Assembly: GCA_041645435.1 (NCBI GenBank)
Contig: JBAZQB010000003.1
Span: 248,001 to 312,000, forward strand
Length of the DNA: 64,000 bases
Reading direction: 5' to 3'
From: Methanoregula sp.
Lineage (GTDB): Archaea > Halobacteriota > Methanomicrobia > Methanomicrobiales > Methanospirillaceae
Shown: positions 35,354-43,566 of the stretch, piece after piece
How positions within the stretch are numbered: position 1 is the first letter of the stretch
Layout of the letters: each line of letters starts with the position of its first letter
Notes under the pieces: generated by a model
Told to the model about the DNA's origin: nothing
The model's input: only the letters and a program-made list of their open reading frames with translations
Databases searched by the model: none
Translations under genes and position numbers: made by a program

Positions 35354-35668
35354 CTATGGATTACTTTTGGAGTCTTTTGTATCGATTTTCTGGTGCGATA
35401 ACACATCAATGAGTACTTCTTTCATCATATTTTTCATGAGTTCCCGACCCTCATCTGATGACATGTAGTCCTTGAACAGCTCTTTAAACTGTCCCATATC
35501 GTGGTGATTATCGACGAAGGCTAATAAAGCTTGTGTAATACAGTCAGAGACCGTAGAGAACTTCTTTTCCTCATACACGAGTTTATTGACCTTTTCGTAG
35601 ATATTGGGGGGCATTTTATAGGATATTGCAACACGTTCCCCGCGGGTCGCCGGTATCTTTTCTGCCAT
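35354..35668 (-). CDS. Ribbon-helix-helix type DNA-binding protein
   Basis: 104 residues. The segment 'RVAISYKMPPNIYEKVNKLVYEEKKFSTVSDCITQALLAFVD' (about 12-53) is a ribbon-helix-helix fold; a helical tail (about 55-95) may dimerise or bind a ligand. Two inverted repeats lie directly in front of the start, which suggests self-repression. No toxin-like partner follows. The upstream membrane-protein gene is divergent. Confidence 0.7.
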   Translation of the reverse strand: MAEKIPATRGERVAISYKMPPNIYEKVNKLVYEEKKFSTVSDCITQALLAFVDNHHDMGQFKELFKDYMSSDEGRELMKNMMKEVLIDVLSHQKIDTKDSKSNP

Positions 35669-35669
35669 T

Positions 35670-35703
35670 CCCTAAAAACTAGGGCTAAATACTATAAATA
35701 GCC
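35670..35703. promoter_or_regulatory. Tandem inverted repeats at RHH gene start
   Basis: CCCTA-AAAAC-TAGGG (35670-35684) overlaps GGCTA-N11-TAGCC (35683-35703). The second covers a TATA-like TATTTATAG on the minus strand. It starts two bases upstream of the ribbon-helix-helix ATG. Candidate autoregulatory operator. Confidence 0.45.
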
Positions 35704-35824
35704 TGTTAATCGCCCGCAATAATTCATAAGTATTACGAATTTCATAATCGTATCCTTTATAGCATACTTATAGAATACTTTTTATAGCGCGGCGGGTAAT
35801 AGGAGATCATTCCGAGGTAGACTT

Positions 35825-36310
35825 ATGAACGAAATCATCCTGTTGCTCCTGGCAATCGTGGGCATCTTCTCAGTTGCCTGCAGTGTCGCGCTCATTGCTC
35901 TTGGTAAGATGATTGATCAATACCCAATCGGTGATGAAACGTCCCGCGAACGGAGTCTCTCAAGTCCGGCCGAATCCACAAAACTTGCTGTAATTGTATT
36001 CTGGAGTCTTTTCATTCCCGGTGCCTGGGCGGTTCTCCAGGAAGGCATCATTACCCGTATCGTAGGAATTACCCTGTTTTTTTCGATCTGCTTGTTCATG
36101 TTCACCGCACTGGCTTTCTCATTTGCTGTGCTCAGTACCATGAAAAGCCGGAAAAAAGAGATGGGAATCCCTGTTATCCAAACAATTCCTTCACCTGCAG
36201 TACCGGGAACTGTTCAAATGACGCAGTGCGTTCCGGATATCGTAACAACAAAGCGATATAAAACACCGCTATCAAATTTTATGATCAGTGCGTTGCTGAA
36301 AAAAGAATAA
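35825..36310 (+). CDS. Hypothetical three-helix membrane protein
   Basis: 161 residues. Membrane segments at about 3-26, 57-75 and 80-103, with a hydrophilic loop (SRERSLSSPAESTK) between the first two and a soluble tail of 55 residues. No family recognised. A ribosome-site-like GAGGTAG lies 6-12 bases upstream. Divergent from the ribbon-helix-helix gene, so possibly controlled by it. Confidence 0.6.
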   Translation: MNEIILLLLAIVGIFSVACSVALIALGKMIDQYPIGDETSRERSLSSPAESTKLAVIVFWSLFIPGAWAVLQEGIITRIVGITLFFSICLFMFTALAFSFAVLSTMKSRKKEMGIPVIQTIPSPAVPGTVQMTQCVPDIVTTKRYKTPLSNFMISALLKKE

Positions 36311-36311
36311 T

Positions 36312-37529
36312 CTACCCGAAAATCTTTTTTGACTGCTCCAATGCATCAACTGCAGGGAGCTTTTTTCCGGTCAGGAATTCGATGCACGCTCCGCCGCCAG
36401 TTGAGATATGGGTGAAATCCTTTTCGATACCGAGTTTTTCAATAACCACCGCAGTGTGCCCGCCGCCGACAACAGAGAACTCGACCTGAGAAGCGGCCCT
36501 GAGAAGTTCATAGGTGCCAGTCGCAAAGTCTGCATCTTCAAAGACACCGGCAGGTCCGTTGAATACCACCGTTCCTGATTTCTTTAATACCTGGACAAAC
36601 GATGCAAGAGAATCCATGCCAAGGTCCAGAACAGGCGCATCATCAGGTATCCGGTCGATTGCATACTCAACCCGGTGATTGTCCTGCCTCACCGCAACAG
36701 ATTCAGGCATCACAACCCGATCCCTGAACCGGGAAAGGATCTCTTTTGCCTTTTCGATCTCCGGCTGGTACTTAAGTTGGGCAATCAGCTGGGTGGAGGG
36801 TTTGCCGATATTGTACCCGGCTGCTATCAAAAAGACATTTGCAACAACGCCAATGACGATGACCGTATCAGCGATACCATTCTCCAGCACATGCCGGGCT
36901 ACGTCGATAGAATCATCTACCTTGGTGCCGCCAAGTACCATGCAGACCGGGCGCGGTGCACCGGAGAATACTTTTGAAAGGGTGGAGACTTCCTTTTCCA
37001 TGAGAAGTCCCCCCGCTGAACGCATGACCATGGGGAGGCCAACAACCGTAGGTTGCGAACGGTGGGCAGTACCAAATGCATCATTGACAAAGACATCTGC
37101 CATTGCAGAGAGCTTCTTCACCAGGTGCGTCTTTTTGGCTTCTTCGGGTTTTAAAGTCAGGTTCTCCTCTGCATTGAACCTGACATTTTCCAGCATCAGC
37201 ACCTCACCGGTCTTCATTGCGTGCACGGCTTCCCGGGCATGGCGCCCGAAGATGCTGTCGACATAGGTAACCGGTTTTCCCAGCAGATGCTCCAGCTTCT
37301 CCGCATGGGCTTCTAAGGGAGTGAAATCTTTTTTACCGGGTCGGCTCTGGTGGGTGACGATCACGACACGGCTGTCGGAAAGGGCACGGATCGTAGGAAG
37401 GTGTTCCCGGAAACGTTTGTCATCAAGAATAAGATTGGAGGTGGGATCGATAGGGGAGTTGAGATCGAGCCGGAGGAGCACGGTCTTACCTTCGCATCCC
37501 AGTTCCCTGATGGTTCCAATCGGCATCAT
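36312..37529 (-). CDS. pgk: Phosphoglycerate kinase
   Basis: 405 residues, normal length. N-terminal substrate motifs 'VLLRLDLNSPIDP', VIVTHQSRPGK, and 'RHAREAV'; nucleotide domain 'VCMVLGGTKVDDSIDV', 'VVFNGPAGVFEDADFA' and VVGGGHTAVVIEKLG. It interconverts 1,3-bisphosphoglycerate and 3-phosphoglycerate. It follows the A-ATPase D subunit gene after 13 bases on the same strand, so it is probably read through from the ATPase operon. Confidence 0.95.
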   Translation of the reverse strand: MMPIGTIRELGCEGKTVLLRLDLNSPIDPTSNLILDDKRFREHLPTIRALSDSRVVIVTHQSRPGKKDFTPLEAHAEKLEHLLGKPVTYVDSIFGRHAREAVHAMKTGEVLMLENVRFNAEENLTLKPEEAKKTHLVKKLSAMADVFVNDAFGTAHRSQPTVVGLPMVMRSAGGLLMEKEVSTLSKVFSGAPRPVCMVLGGTKVDDSIDVARHVLENGIADTVIVIGVVANVFLIAAGYNIGKPSTQLIAQLKYQPEIEKAKEILSRFRDRVVMPESVAVRQDNHRVEYAIDRIPDDAPVLDLGMDSLASFVQVLKKSGTVVFNGPAGVFEDADFATGTYELLRAASQVEFSVVGGGHTAVVIEKLGIEKDFTHISTGGGACIEFLTGKKLPAVDALEQSKKIFG

Positions 37530-37542
37530 AACCTCAAAAAAA

Positions 37543-38172
37543 TTATGCGGTGTTCCGGGATTTGATCTTTTTCATCCGGAAGAGCTCTTCCCGCTCCATC
37601 TCATCAAGACGCATCTTGATGAAGTCCCGTGCTTCGGTGAGTTCGGGAATGACTTTGAACTCCAGTGCATTGACACGGCGCTTGGTCTTTTCGATCTCAT
37701 CGAGCAGGCGCTTCATCGTGGTCTCGATCTCCGCGCTCTCGATGATCGATTCTACGAGTTCCTCAAATGCAGATGCAGTCTCGTCAATGACGGTAGAGGT
37801 GCCCAGCACCCCGTAACCGCGATCAACCAGGCTCTTTTTGACCTTGGATGAGTCGATCTGCGGAACGACCACGCCCATGATGTTCTTGCTTTTTAAGGTG
37901 ATCTCGGGTACTTCCTTGACCGAGAAGGCGGCTGATTTCACACCGATTGCACCTTCAACCGTGTTGGCCACCGCCATCATTTCGACCGCTGTTGCATACT
38001 TCCTGAGGAGGTCGCCCCGGGTGTCCTTTGCATTTGCCAGGATCTTGAAAAATTCAAGGATCAGTCCATCGCGCTTCATTTTGAGGATCTTGTAGCCACG
38101 CTCCGAGAGCTGGATCTTCCGTTTCAGGTTGATCAGTTCGGAACGGGTCGGCTTGATATCGCGCAGGGCCAT
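37543..38172 (-). CDS. atpD: A-type ATP synthase subunit D
   Basis: 209 residues from ATG 38172 (the frame extends eight codons upstream into the B-subunit end). Long central-stalk helices: N-terminal 'IKPTRSELINLKRKIQLSERGYKILKMKRDGL' and C-terminal 'RRVNALEFKVIPEL'. Subunit D is the rotating shaft in the A1 head. Eight bases separate it from subunit B. Confidence 0.95.
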   Translation of the reverse strand: MALRDIKPTRSELINLKRKIQLSERGYKILKMKRDGLILEFFKILANAKDTRGDLLRKYATAVEMMAVANTVEGAIGVKSAAFSVKEVPEITLKSKNIMGVVVPQIDSSKVKKSLVDRGYGVLGTSTVIDETASAFEELVESIIESAEIETTMKRLLDEIEKTKRRVNALEFKVIPELTEARDFIKMRLDEMEREELFRMKKIKSRNTA

Positions 38173-38179
38173 GGACTTC

Positions 38180-39568
38180 TTACTCCTTCTTTGCACCAGT
38201 GCGGAACTTCGGGTGGTACTTGTTGATCAGTTCACGGTCGATACGGGTCAGCTGCTCAACGGGTAACGATGAGAGCAGTTCCCAGCCGAGGTTTAAGGTA
38301 TCCTCGATGGTACGGTCCTCATCGTATCCCTGGCGGACAAAACGGCTTTCGAAGAGATCGGCGAACTCTAAGAGCAGCCGGTCACGTTCGGAAAGGGCAT
38401 CCTTACCGACGATGGCGACGAGGCCACGGAGATCGTTGCCTTCTGCGTACCCGGCGTACATCTGGTCGGAGACCTTCTTGTGATCTTCACGGGTTTTTCC
38501 TTTCCCGATACCGAGGTTCATCAGACGGGAGAGCGATGGCAGCACGTTGATGGGTGGGTAGATACCCTTGCGGTGGAGATCACGGTTGACCACGATCTGG
38601 CCTTCGGTGATATAACCGGTAAGATCAGCAATCGGGTGGGTGATATCATCACCGGGCATGGTTAAGATCGGGATCTGGGTAACTGAGCCCTTCTGACCCT
38701 TGATCATACCGGCACGCTCGTAGAGGTTGGCGAGATCCGTGTACATGTATCCCGGATAGCCACGGCGACCGGGCACTTCTTCACGGGCTGCACCAATCTG
38801 ACGGAGCGCTTCACAATAGTTGGTCATATCCGTGAGGATGACGAGCACGTGCATACCGAGCTCGAAAGCAAGGTATTCAGCAGTGGTCAGGGCCAGCCGC
38901 GGGGTGATGATACGCTCGACAGCCGGGTCATCTGCAAGATTCAGGAACACGACCGCACGTTCCAGCGCACCGGTGCGCTCGAAGTCCTGCATGAAGTAGT
39001 TCGCTTCTTCCTTCGTGATACCCATCGCAGCGAATACTACTGCAAAGTTCTCGGTTGAGCCGGGCACCTTTGCCTGCCGTGCGATCTGCAGCGCAACATT
39101 GTTGTGCGGGAGACCTGCACCCGAGAAAATCGGGAGTTTCTGGCCACGGACAAGGGTGTTGGTCCCGTCGATCGTGGAGATACCGGTCTGGATGAAATCG
39201 GCCGGCATGCCCCGGGCGTACGGGTTGATTGCAGCACCGTTGATGTCGAGGCGCTTTTCCGGGACAATGTCAGGGCCGCCATCGATAGGCTTACCGCCAC
39301 CGGACAGGATGCGTCCGAGCATCTCCCTGCCCACGGGCATCTTGATGGTCTCGCCCGTGAACCGGACACCGCTGTCCCTGCCGATACCGGCAGTGGTCTC
39401 GAAGATCTGGACAACGACGAGTTCGTCGCTCGTGTCGAGCACCTGGCCGCGCTTGGTTGTGCCATCGGCAAGAATTATATTAACGAGTTCGCCGTAGGCA
39501 ATCGGCTCGGTCTTTTCAACAAAGACAAGCGGCCCGGCAATCTTGCTTATCGTTCTGTATTCCTTCAT
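38180..39568 (-). CDS. atpB: A-type ATP synthase subunit B
   Basis: 462 residues. Non-catalytic nucleotide-binding subunit: the P-loop position reads 'PIFSGAGLPHNNVALQIARQA' without the GKT lysine, as in all B subunits. 'DMTNYCEALRQIGAAREEVPGRRGYPGYMYTDLA' region and the 'EERDRLLL..FADLFESRFV' helix are typical. Alternates with A in the hexamer. ATGA overlap with subunit A. Confidence 0.97.
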   Translation of the reverse strand: MKEYRTISKIAGPLVFVEKTEPIAYGELVNIILADGTTKRGQVLDTSDELVVVQIFETTAGIGRDSGVRFTGETIKMPVGREMLGRILSGGGKPIDGGPDIVPEKRLDINGAAINPYARGMPADFIQTGISTIDGTNTLVRGQKLPIFSGAGLPHNNVALQIARQAKVPGSTENFAVVFAAMGITKEEANYFMQDFERTGALERAVVFLNLADDPAVERIITPRLALTTAEYLAFELGMHVLVILTDMTNYCEALRQIGAAREEVPGRRGYPGYMYTDLANLYERAGMIKGQKGSVTQIPILTMPGDDITHPIADLTGYITEGQIVVNRDLHRKGIYPPINVLPSLSRLMNLGIGKGKTREDHKKVSDQMYAGYAEGNDLRGLVAIVGKDALSERDRLLLEFADLFESRFVRQGYDEDRTIEDTLNLGWELLSSLPVEQLTRIDRELINKYHPKFRTGAKKE

Positions 39569-41331
39569 GCTGCCGACCTCAGTGTGTTGAACTCATCGTC
39601 CATCTGTTTCATAATCTTCGCCAGTTCGGGTTTGTACTCCTTGATGAACTTGATCTGGGCCAGCTCATTCTTGGCTTTGACCGCATTGATCTGGGCAGGG
39701 CTGACACCGACAAGCTGGGCTGCGTACGAGAGTTCTGCGTATGTCTTGATAGCCTTCATCATGTCATACTGTTTCTTCATATCACAGAAGGTGTCGACCG
39801 AGTCGTATGCGTTCTGCTGGAGGAAGATCTCACGAATCATACGGGCAACCTCAATAGTCACCTGCTCAGATTCGGGCAGGGCGTCGGAACCGACGAGCTG
39901 CACGATCTCCTGGAGTTCTGCTTCTTTCTGGAGGATTTCCATGGCCCATGAACGGATAGTATTCCACTCAGGGGAGACTTCCTTGTCATAGTAGTCATGG
40001 AGGGCTTCGAGATACAGGGAGTACGAGTTCAGCCAGTTGATAGCCGGGAAGTGCCTGCGCTGGGAGAGCTTTGCGTCCAGCGCCCAGAAAACCTTGACGA
40101 TACGCAGGGTGTTCTGGGTGACCGGTTCCGAGAAGTCTCCCCCTGGCGGGGATACTGCACCGATAACCGAGACGGAACCACGGGCCCCGTTGAGGGTCTT
40201 GACAAGTCCTGCACGCTCGTAGAATTCCGAGAGCCGGGCCGCAAGGTATGCCGGGTATCCTTCTTCACCGGGCATCTCTTCGAGACGCGAGGAGATCTCA
40301 CGCATTGCTTCTGCCCAACGAGAGGTCGAGTCTGCCATCAGGGAGACGTCATAGCCCATATCACGGAAATATTCCGCGATGGTGATACCGGTATAAACCG
40401 ACGCTTCACGGGCTGCCACGGGCATGTTGGACGTGTTTGCGATGAGCACGGTCCTTTCCATAAGGGGCTTACCGCTCTTCGGGTCTTCGAGGTGCGGGAA
40501 TTCCGTAAGAACTTCCGTCATCTCGTTGCCGCGTTCTCCGCAGCCGATATAGACCACGATCTCTGCATCCGACCACTTTGCCAGCTGCTGCTGGGTAACG
40601 GTTTTGCCGCTCCCGAACGGACCGGGAATTGCGGCGGTACCGCCTTTTGCGATCGGGAAGAGACCATCGAGGATACGCTGACCGGTGATCAGCGGGATCG
40701 TCGGGTTCATCTTCTCTTTCACGGGGCGGGGGACACGGACCGGCCAGCGCTGGATCATCGGGTACTCGCGACCGTCTTCGAGAACACAGATGATCTCGTC
40801 GATCGTGTAGTCTCCGCTCTTGATCGTCTTGACTGTCCCCGGCTTTGCATTCGGGGGGAGCATGACCTTGTGGACGATGTTGGTCTCCTGGACTTCTCCG
40901 AGAATTGCACCCGGCTCGACCTTGTCGCCGGCCTTGACGAGCGGCTTGAAAATCCATTTCTTGTCGTGGGAAAGACCGGGCGCAGTGACACCACGCTCGA
41001 TGAAGTTGCCCATCTTGTCCACAAGTACGGAGAGGGGGCGCTGGATACCATCATAGATACTGGTCAGCAGACCCGGACCGAGTTCAACTGCAAGCGAAAG
41101 ACCGGTATTCGAGACCGGTTCGCCGGGCCTGATGCCGGAGGTATCTTCGTAAACCTGGATGATGACACTGTCACCCTGGATCTTGATGACCTCTCCCATC
41201 AGCTCTTCTTTGCCGACCTTCACCACATCGTACATGTGGGCGTCAAGGTTGACTGCCGTCACGACAGGGCCGGCGATTCTTTTCAGAACCCCTTGTTTCT
41301 GTTCTTTAGATTGTTTGGTTGTTACTTCCAC
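39565..41331 (-). CDS. atpA: A-type ATP synthase catalytic subunit A
   Basis: 588 residues, normal. Walker A GPFGSGKTVTQQQLAKW (about 234-250), the A-subunit 'non-homologous region' insert (about 115-190), Walker B and arginine-bearing 'VSLMADSTSRWAEAMREIS' segment. It hydrolyses or makes ATP in the A1 head using the membrane ion gradient. It overlaps subunit F by 10 bases and subunit B by four. No intein is present. Confidence 0.97.
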   Translation of the reverse strand: MEVTTKQSKEQKQGVLKRIAGPVVTAVNLDAHMYDVVKVGKEELMGEVIKIQGDSVIIQVYEDTSGIRPGEPVSNTGLSLAVELGPGLLTSIYDGIQRPLSVLVDKMGNFIERGVTAPGLSHDKKWIFKPLVKAGDKVEPGAILGEVQETNIVHKVMLPPNAKPGTVKTIKSGDYTIDEIICVLEDGREYPMIQRWPVRVPRPVKEKMNPTIPLITGQRILDGLFPIAKGGTAAIPGPFGSGKTVTQQQLAKWSDAEIVVYIGCGERGNEMTEVLTEFPHLEDPKSGKPLMERTVLIANTSNMPVAAREASVYTGITIAEYFRDMGYDVSLMADSTSRWAEAMREISSRLEEMPGEEGYPAYLAARLSEFYERAGLVKTLNGARGSVSVIGAVSPPGGDFSEPVTQNTLRIVKVFWALDAKLSQRRHFPAINWLNSYSLYLEALHDYYDKEVSPEWNTIRSWAMEILQKEAELQEIVQLVGSDALPESEQVTIEVARMIREIFLQQNAYDSVDTFCDMKKQYDMMKAIKTYAELSYAAQLVGVSPAQINAVKAKNELAQIKFIKEYKPELAKIMKQMDDEFNTLRSAA

Positions 41332-41627
41332 AGATCAACACCCACCGATCTCTTGATTCTCTCTCTCATGGTCAGACCCCCTTCTTCCTCGGCACCGATC
41401 GCAATCACGGTCGGTTTTACGGAATTTTCCAGAGTCGCGCGAAGCCTGCGGGGTACTTTTTCCATGTCGCTGCTGTTGAGTACGAGAATAGCAACCTCGC
41501 CATCCTGCAGCACCCTGGTGATGTATTCATTGAGTTGTTCATCGTTCTCGGCAGCATAGGTCTTGCGGATACCCGCAAGCCTGAAGCCGAGAATGAACTC
41601 ACTGTTGCCGATAACTGCGATCTCCAT
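41322..41627 (-). CDS. atpF: A-type ATP synthase subunit F
   Basis: 101 residues with the CheY-like fold of F subunits: IAVIGNSEFILGFRLAGI, the DGEVAILVLNSSDME strand, 'TVIAIG' and a C-terminal amphipathic helix (ERIKRSVGVDLW). Binds the central stalk with D and tunes activity. Adjacent to C (stop to start) and overlapping A. Confidence 0.93.
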   Translation of the reverse strand: MEIAVIGNSEFILGFRLAGIRKTYAAENDEQLNEYITRVLQDGEVAILVLNSSDMEKVPRRLRATLENSVKPTVIAIGAEEEGGLTMRERIKRSVGVDLWK

Positions 41628-42686
41628 TTACATCACCAGGTATTCCGCGATCTTCTCAGAAGGCAGCTTTGACTCTTTTCCTCTGGCGAGCGCCCGGAGA
41701 TTGAACACCTCGTACTTCTTCTTCTCGAGATAGACGAGAATCGGATGAATGGAGATGGGATGGCGCTTGGACATCCGCTCCATCTGTTCCAGCTGCACAC
41801 GGGTGAGCCGCACTTCAACATCACGGATCGTTTTTTCAGTCCTCATCTCATCAAGAAGTGCAATTAATGCCTTCTGGCGAATTTTCCCTTTGAGTAAATC
41901 GATAAATTCATTCTGGTCCTTTAAGGAATTCAGGGTGGCAAAATCAACAACTGATAACGATCCTCCCTGAATATACATGGACCGGGCATCTTCCTCAAAG
42001 GTATCCGCACGCAACCGGAAAAGGGTCTTGACATTCTTGATATCAATTTCGAGCCGGATGAAATCAAGGAACAGGTTTCCCCCTTTGATTCCACTCTCCG
42101 CTTCGGCAATGATCTCTGCGTAGAACTGTTTGTAGAGCTCATTTTCCAATCGTGAAAAGGACCCACTTTCCTTTGACAGGGGATATTCACGTGTGAATAC
42201 CTGCGGATACATCCGGTATCCCTTGAGCATTTCTACAATCTTGTCTAAACTGTCCTCTGCCAAAAGGCGATCCAGAATAACCCTGTCAAGACTTCCTGCG
42301 GGAATAAGGATCTCTTTAATCTTACCGGTTTTCGCACCCTGCATTTTACCCCGGAGGATGGTGAGTACATTCTGGATATCCCAGCGACGGAGATATGCCT
42401 GGGTAAACTGTTTTAAGGTTCCTGGCGTGATCTCCTGAATCTTCTGGTACTCCTTTGCAAGGTTCCAGGAGAGTGCAACTTCAATAAGGTCGATTCCCTT
42501 AAAAGTCGTACCCAGCTCATCAATCTCCTGCTTGTAATCGGTCTCACCTATGAAACGGGTGATCTCGGGGAGGTTCATGTTGAGCATCCGCATATACTCC
42601 TCCCTCGGGAGCAGGGTTGTTTTTCTCACCCGCATCCTGGTACAAACATAGATGTACGGTGCTGCAACAAGCCTCAGGCCAGCCAT
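41628..42686 (-). CDS. atpC: A-type ATP synthase subunit C
   Basis: 352 residues, helical funnel-shaped subunit linking the central stalk to the proteolipid ring. It shows three similar helical thirds with 'YICTRMRVRK', 'IDLIEVALSWNLAKEYQKI' and 'IRLEIDIKNVKTLFRLRA' conserved patches. Normal length, in operon order between E and F. Confidence 0.93.
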   Translation of the reverse strand: MAGLRLVAAPYIYVCTRMRVRKTTLLPREEYMRMLNMNLPEITRFIGETDYKQEIDELGTTFKGIDLIEVALSWNLAKEYQKIQEITPGTLKQFTQAYLRRWDIQNVLTILRGKMQGAKTGKIKEILIPAGSLDRVILDRLLAEDSLDKIVEMLKGYRMYPQVFTREYPLSKESGSFSRLENELYKQFYAEIIAEAESGIKGGNLFLDFIRLEIDIKNVKTLFRLRADTFEEDARSMYIQGGSLSVVDFATLNSLKDQNEFIDLLKGKIRQKALIALLDEMRTEKTIRDVEVRLTRVQLEQMERMSKRHPISIHPILVYLEKKKYEVFNLRALARGKESKLPSEKIAEYLVM

Positions 42687-42698
42687 ACGTGTACCTCC

Positions 42699-43277
42699 TT
42701 ATCCAAACAGGATATCAGATGCATCTTTCAACCCGGATTCCCACACCTTTGCAAGGAATGTGCGATAACTGTAATCAATCTGCAACGCTGCTCCTTCACC
42801 TTCGATAATGACTCCGCCATCGATGTTGACCGGGTCACCCAGCTTAAATCCTGCAAAATCGGGATTCCCGGCAATAATCGCTTTTGTTACTGCCATATCC
42901 CGGGTATTACAGTAGACCTTTCCCTTTGAGATCTCTTTTTTGGCCTCGGTGAGGAGTTTTTTGATGGCTTCTCGATGGAAGCTCTCAGGGAGTCCGGCAA
43001 TCTCCTTTCTGGTTGCTTCGTAGACCTCGTCTAAAAGCGCCTTTTGCGAATTCAGGATCTCGCGTTTGCCAAGAAGGTTTGCTGCAGAGACATCCTGGCT
43101 AATGATATGGACGGCCTTTTTTTCAGACTCGGCCTCTGCGGCAAGTTTGATCTCTTCGACCCTCTTGTTTGCATCTGCCAGGATCTTGTCAACATCCTTT
43201 TTTGACTCCGCCTGGATCCTTACTGCTTCGCTCCTGCCTTTTTCCCTGATCTCTTCTACAACGGCTTCCAGTCCCAT
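42699..43277 (-). CDS. atpE: A-type ATP synthase subunit E
   Basis: 192 residues from ATG 43277; the open frame runs upstream into the K gene but that part is not homologous. A long N-terminal coiled coil (about 1-90, A/E/K/R-rich) and a C-terminal mixed domain ('VNIDGGVIIEGEGAALQIDYSYRT') are the E-subunit layout. It forms the peripheral stalks with H. Confidence 0.93.
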   Translation of the reverse strand: MGLEAVVEEIREKGRSEAVRIQAESKKDVDKILADANKRVEEIKLAAEAESEKKAVHIISQDVSAANLLGKREILNSQKALLDEVYEATRKEIAGLPESFHREAIKKLLTEAKKEISKGKVYCNTRDMAVTKAIIAGNPDFAGFKLGDPVNIDGGVIIEGEGAALQIDYSYRTFLAKVWESGLKDASDILFG

Positions 43278-43290
43278 TGTCTGCTCCGGG

Positions 43291-43563
43291 TTATACGAAC
43301 AAGAGCAGGAGAGCGACGACCAGACCGAAGATAACGATGGTTTCGGGAATAACGGTGAAGAGCAGTGCAAGACCAAACATATCCTTATTTTCGGCGGTTG
43401 CACCGACTGCGGCGGAACCAATTGCCATCTCTGCAACACCGGCACCGATACCAGTCAGACCGACTGCGATACCTGCACCAAGTGCCTTCATTCCAATCTG
43501 CGATGCCTTGATCTGTTCAACGGTCATTCCAACATCTACTGCTGCTACTAATTCTGCTGCCAT
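43291..43563 (-). CDS. atpK: A-type ATP synthase proteolipid subunit K
   Basis: 90 residues, one hairpin of two membrane helices (about 25-50 and 62-89) after an N-terminal amphipathic stretch. The ion-binding glutamate is E74 in the second helix (VIPETIVIF). Q/T residues of a sodium site are not obvious to me, so the coupling ion is left open. It lies between I and E in the operon. Confidence 0.93.
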   Translation of the reverse strand: MAAELVAAVDVGMTVEQIKASQIGMKALGAGIAVGLTGIGAGVAEMAIGSAAVGATAENKDMFGLALLFTVIPETIVIFGLVVALLLLFV

Positions 43564-43566
43564 AAT

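Noticed and set aside
39997..41559. 520-codon open frame on the plus strand
   Set aside because: It is antisense to atpA and atpF, whose motifs and operon overlaps are unmistakable; GC-rich codon bias keeps the complementary frame open.
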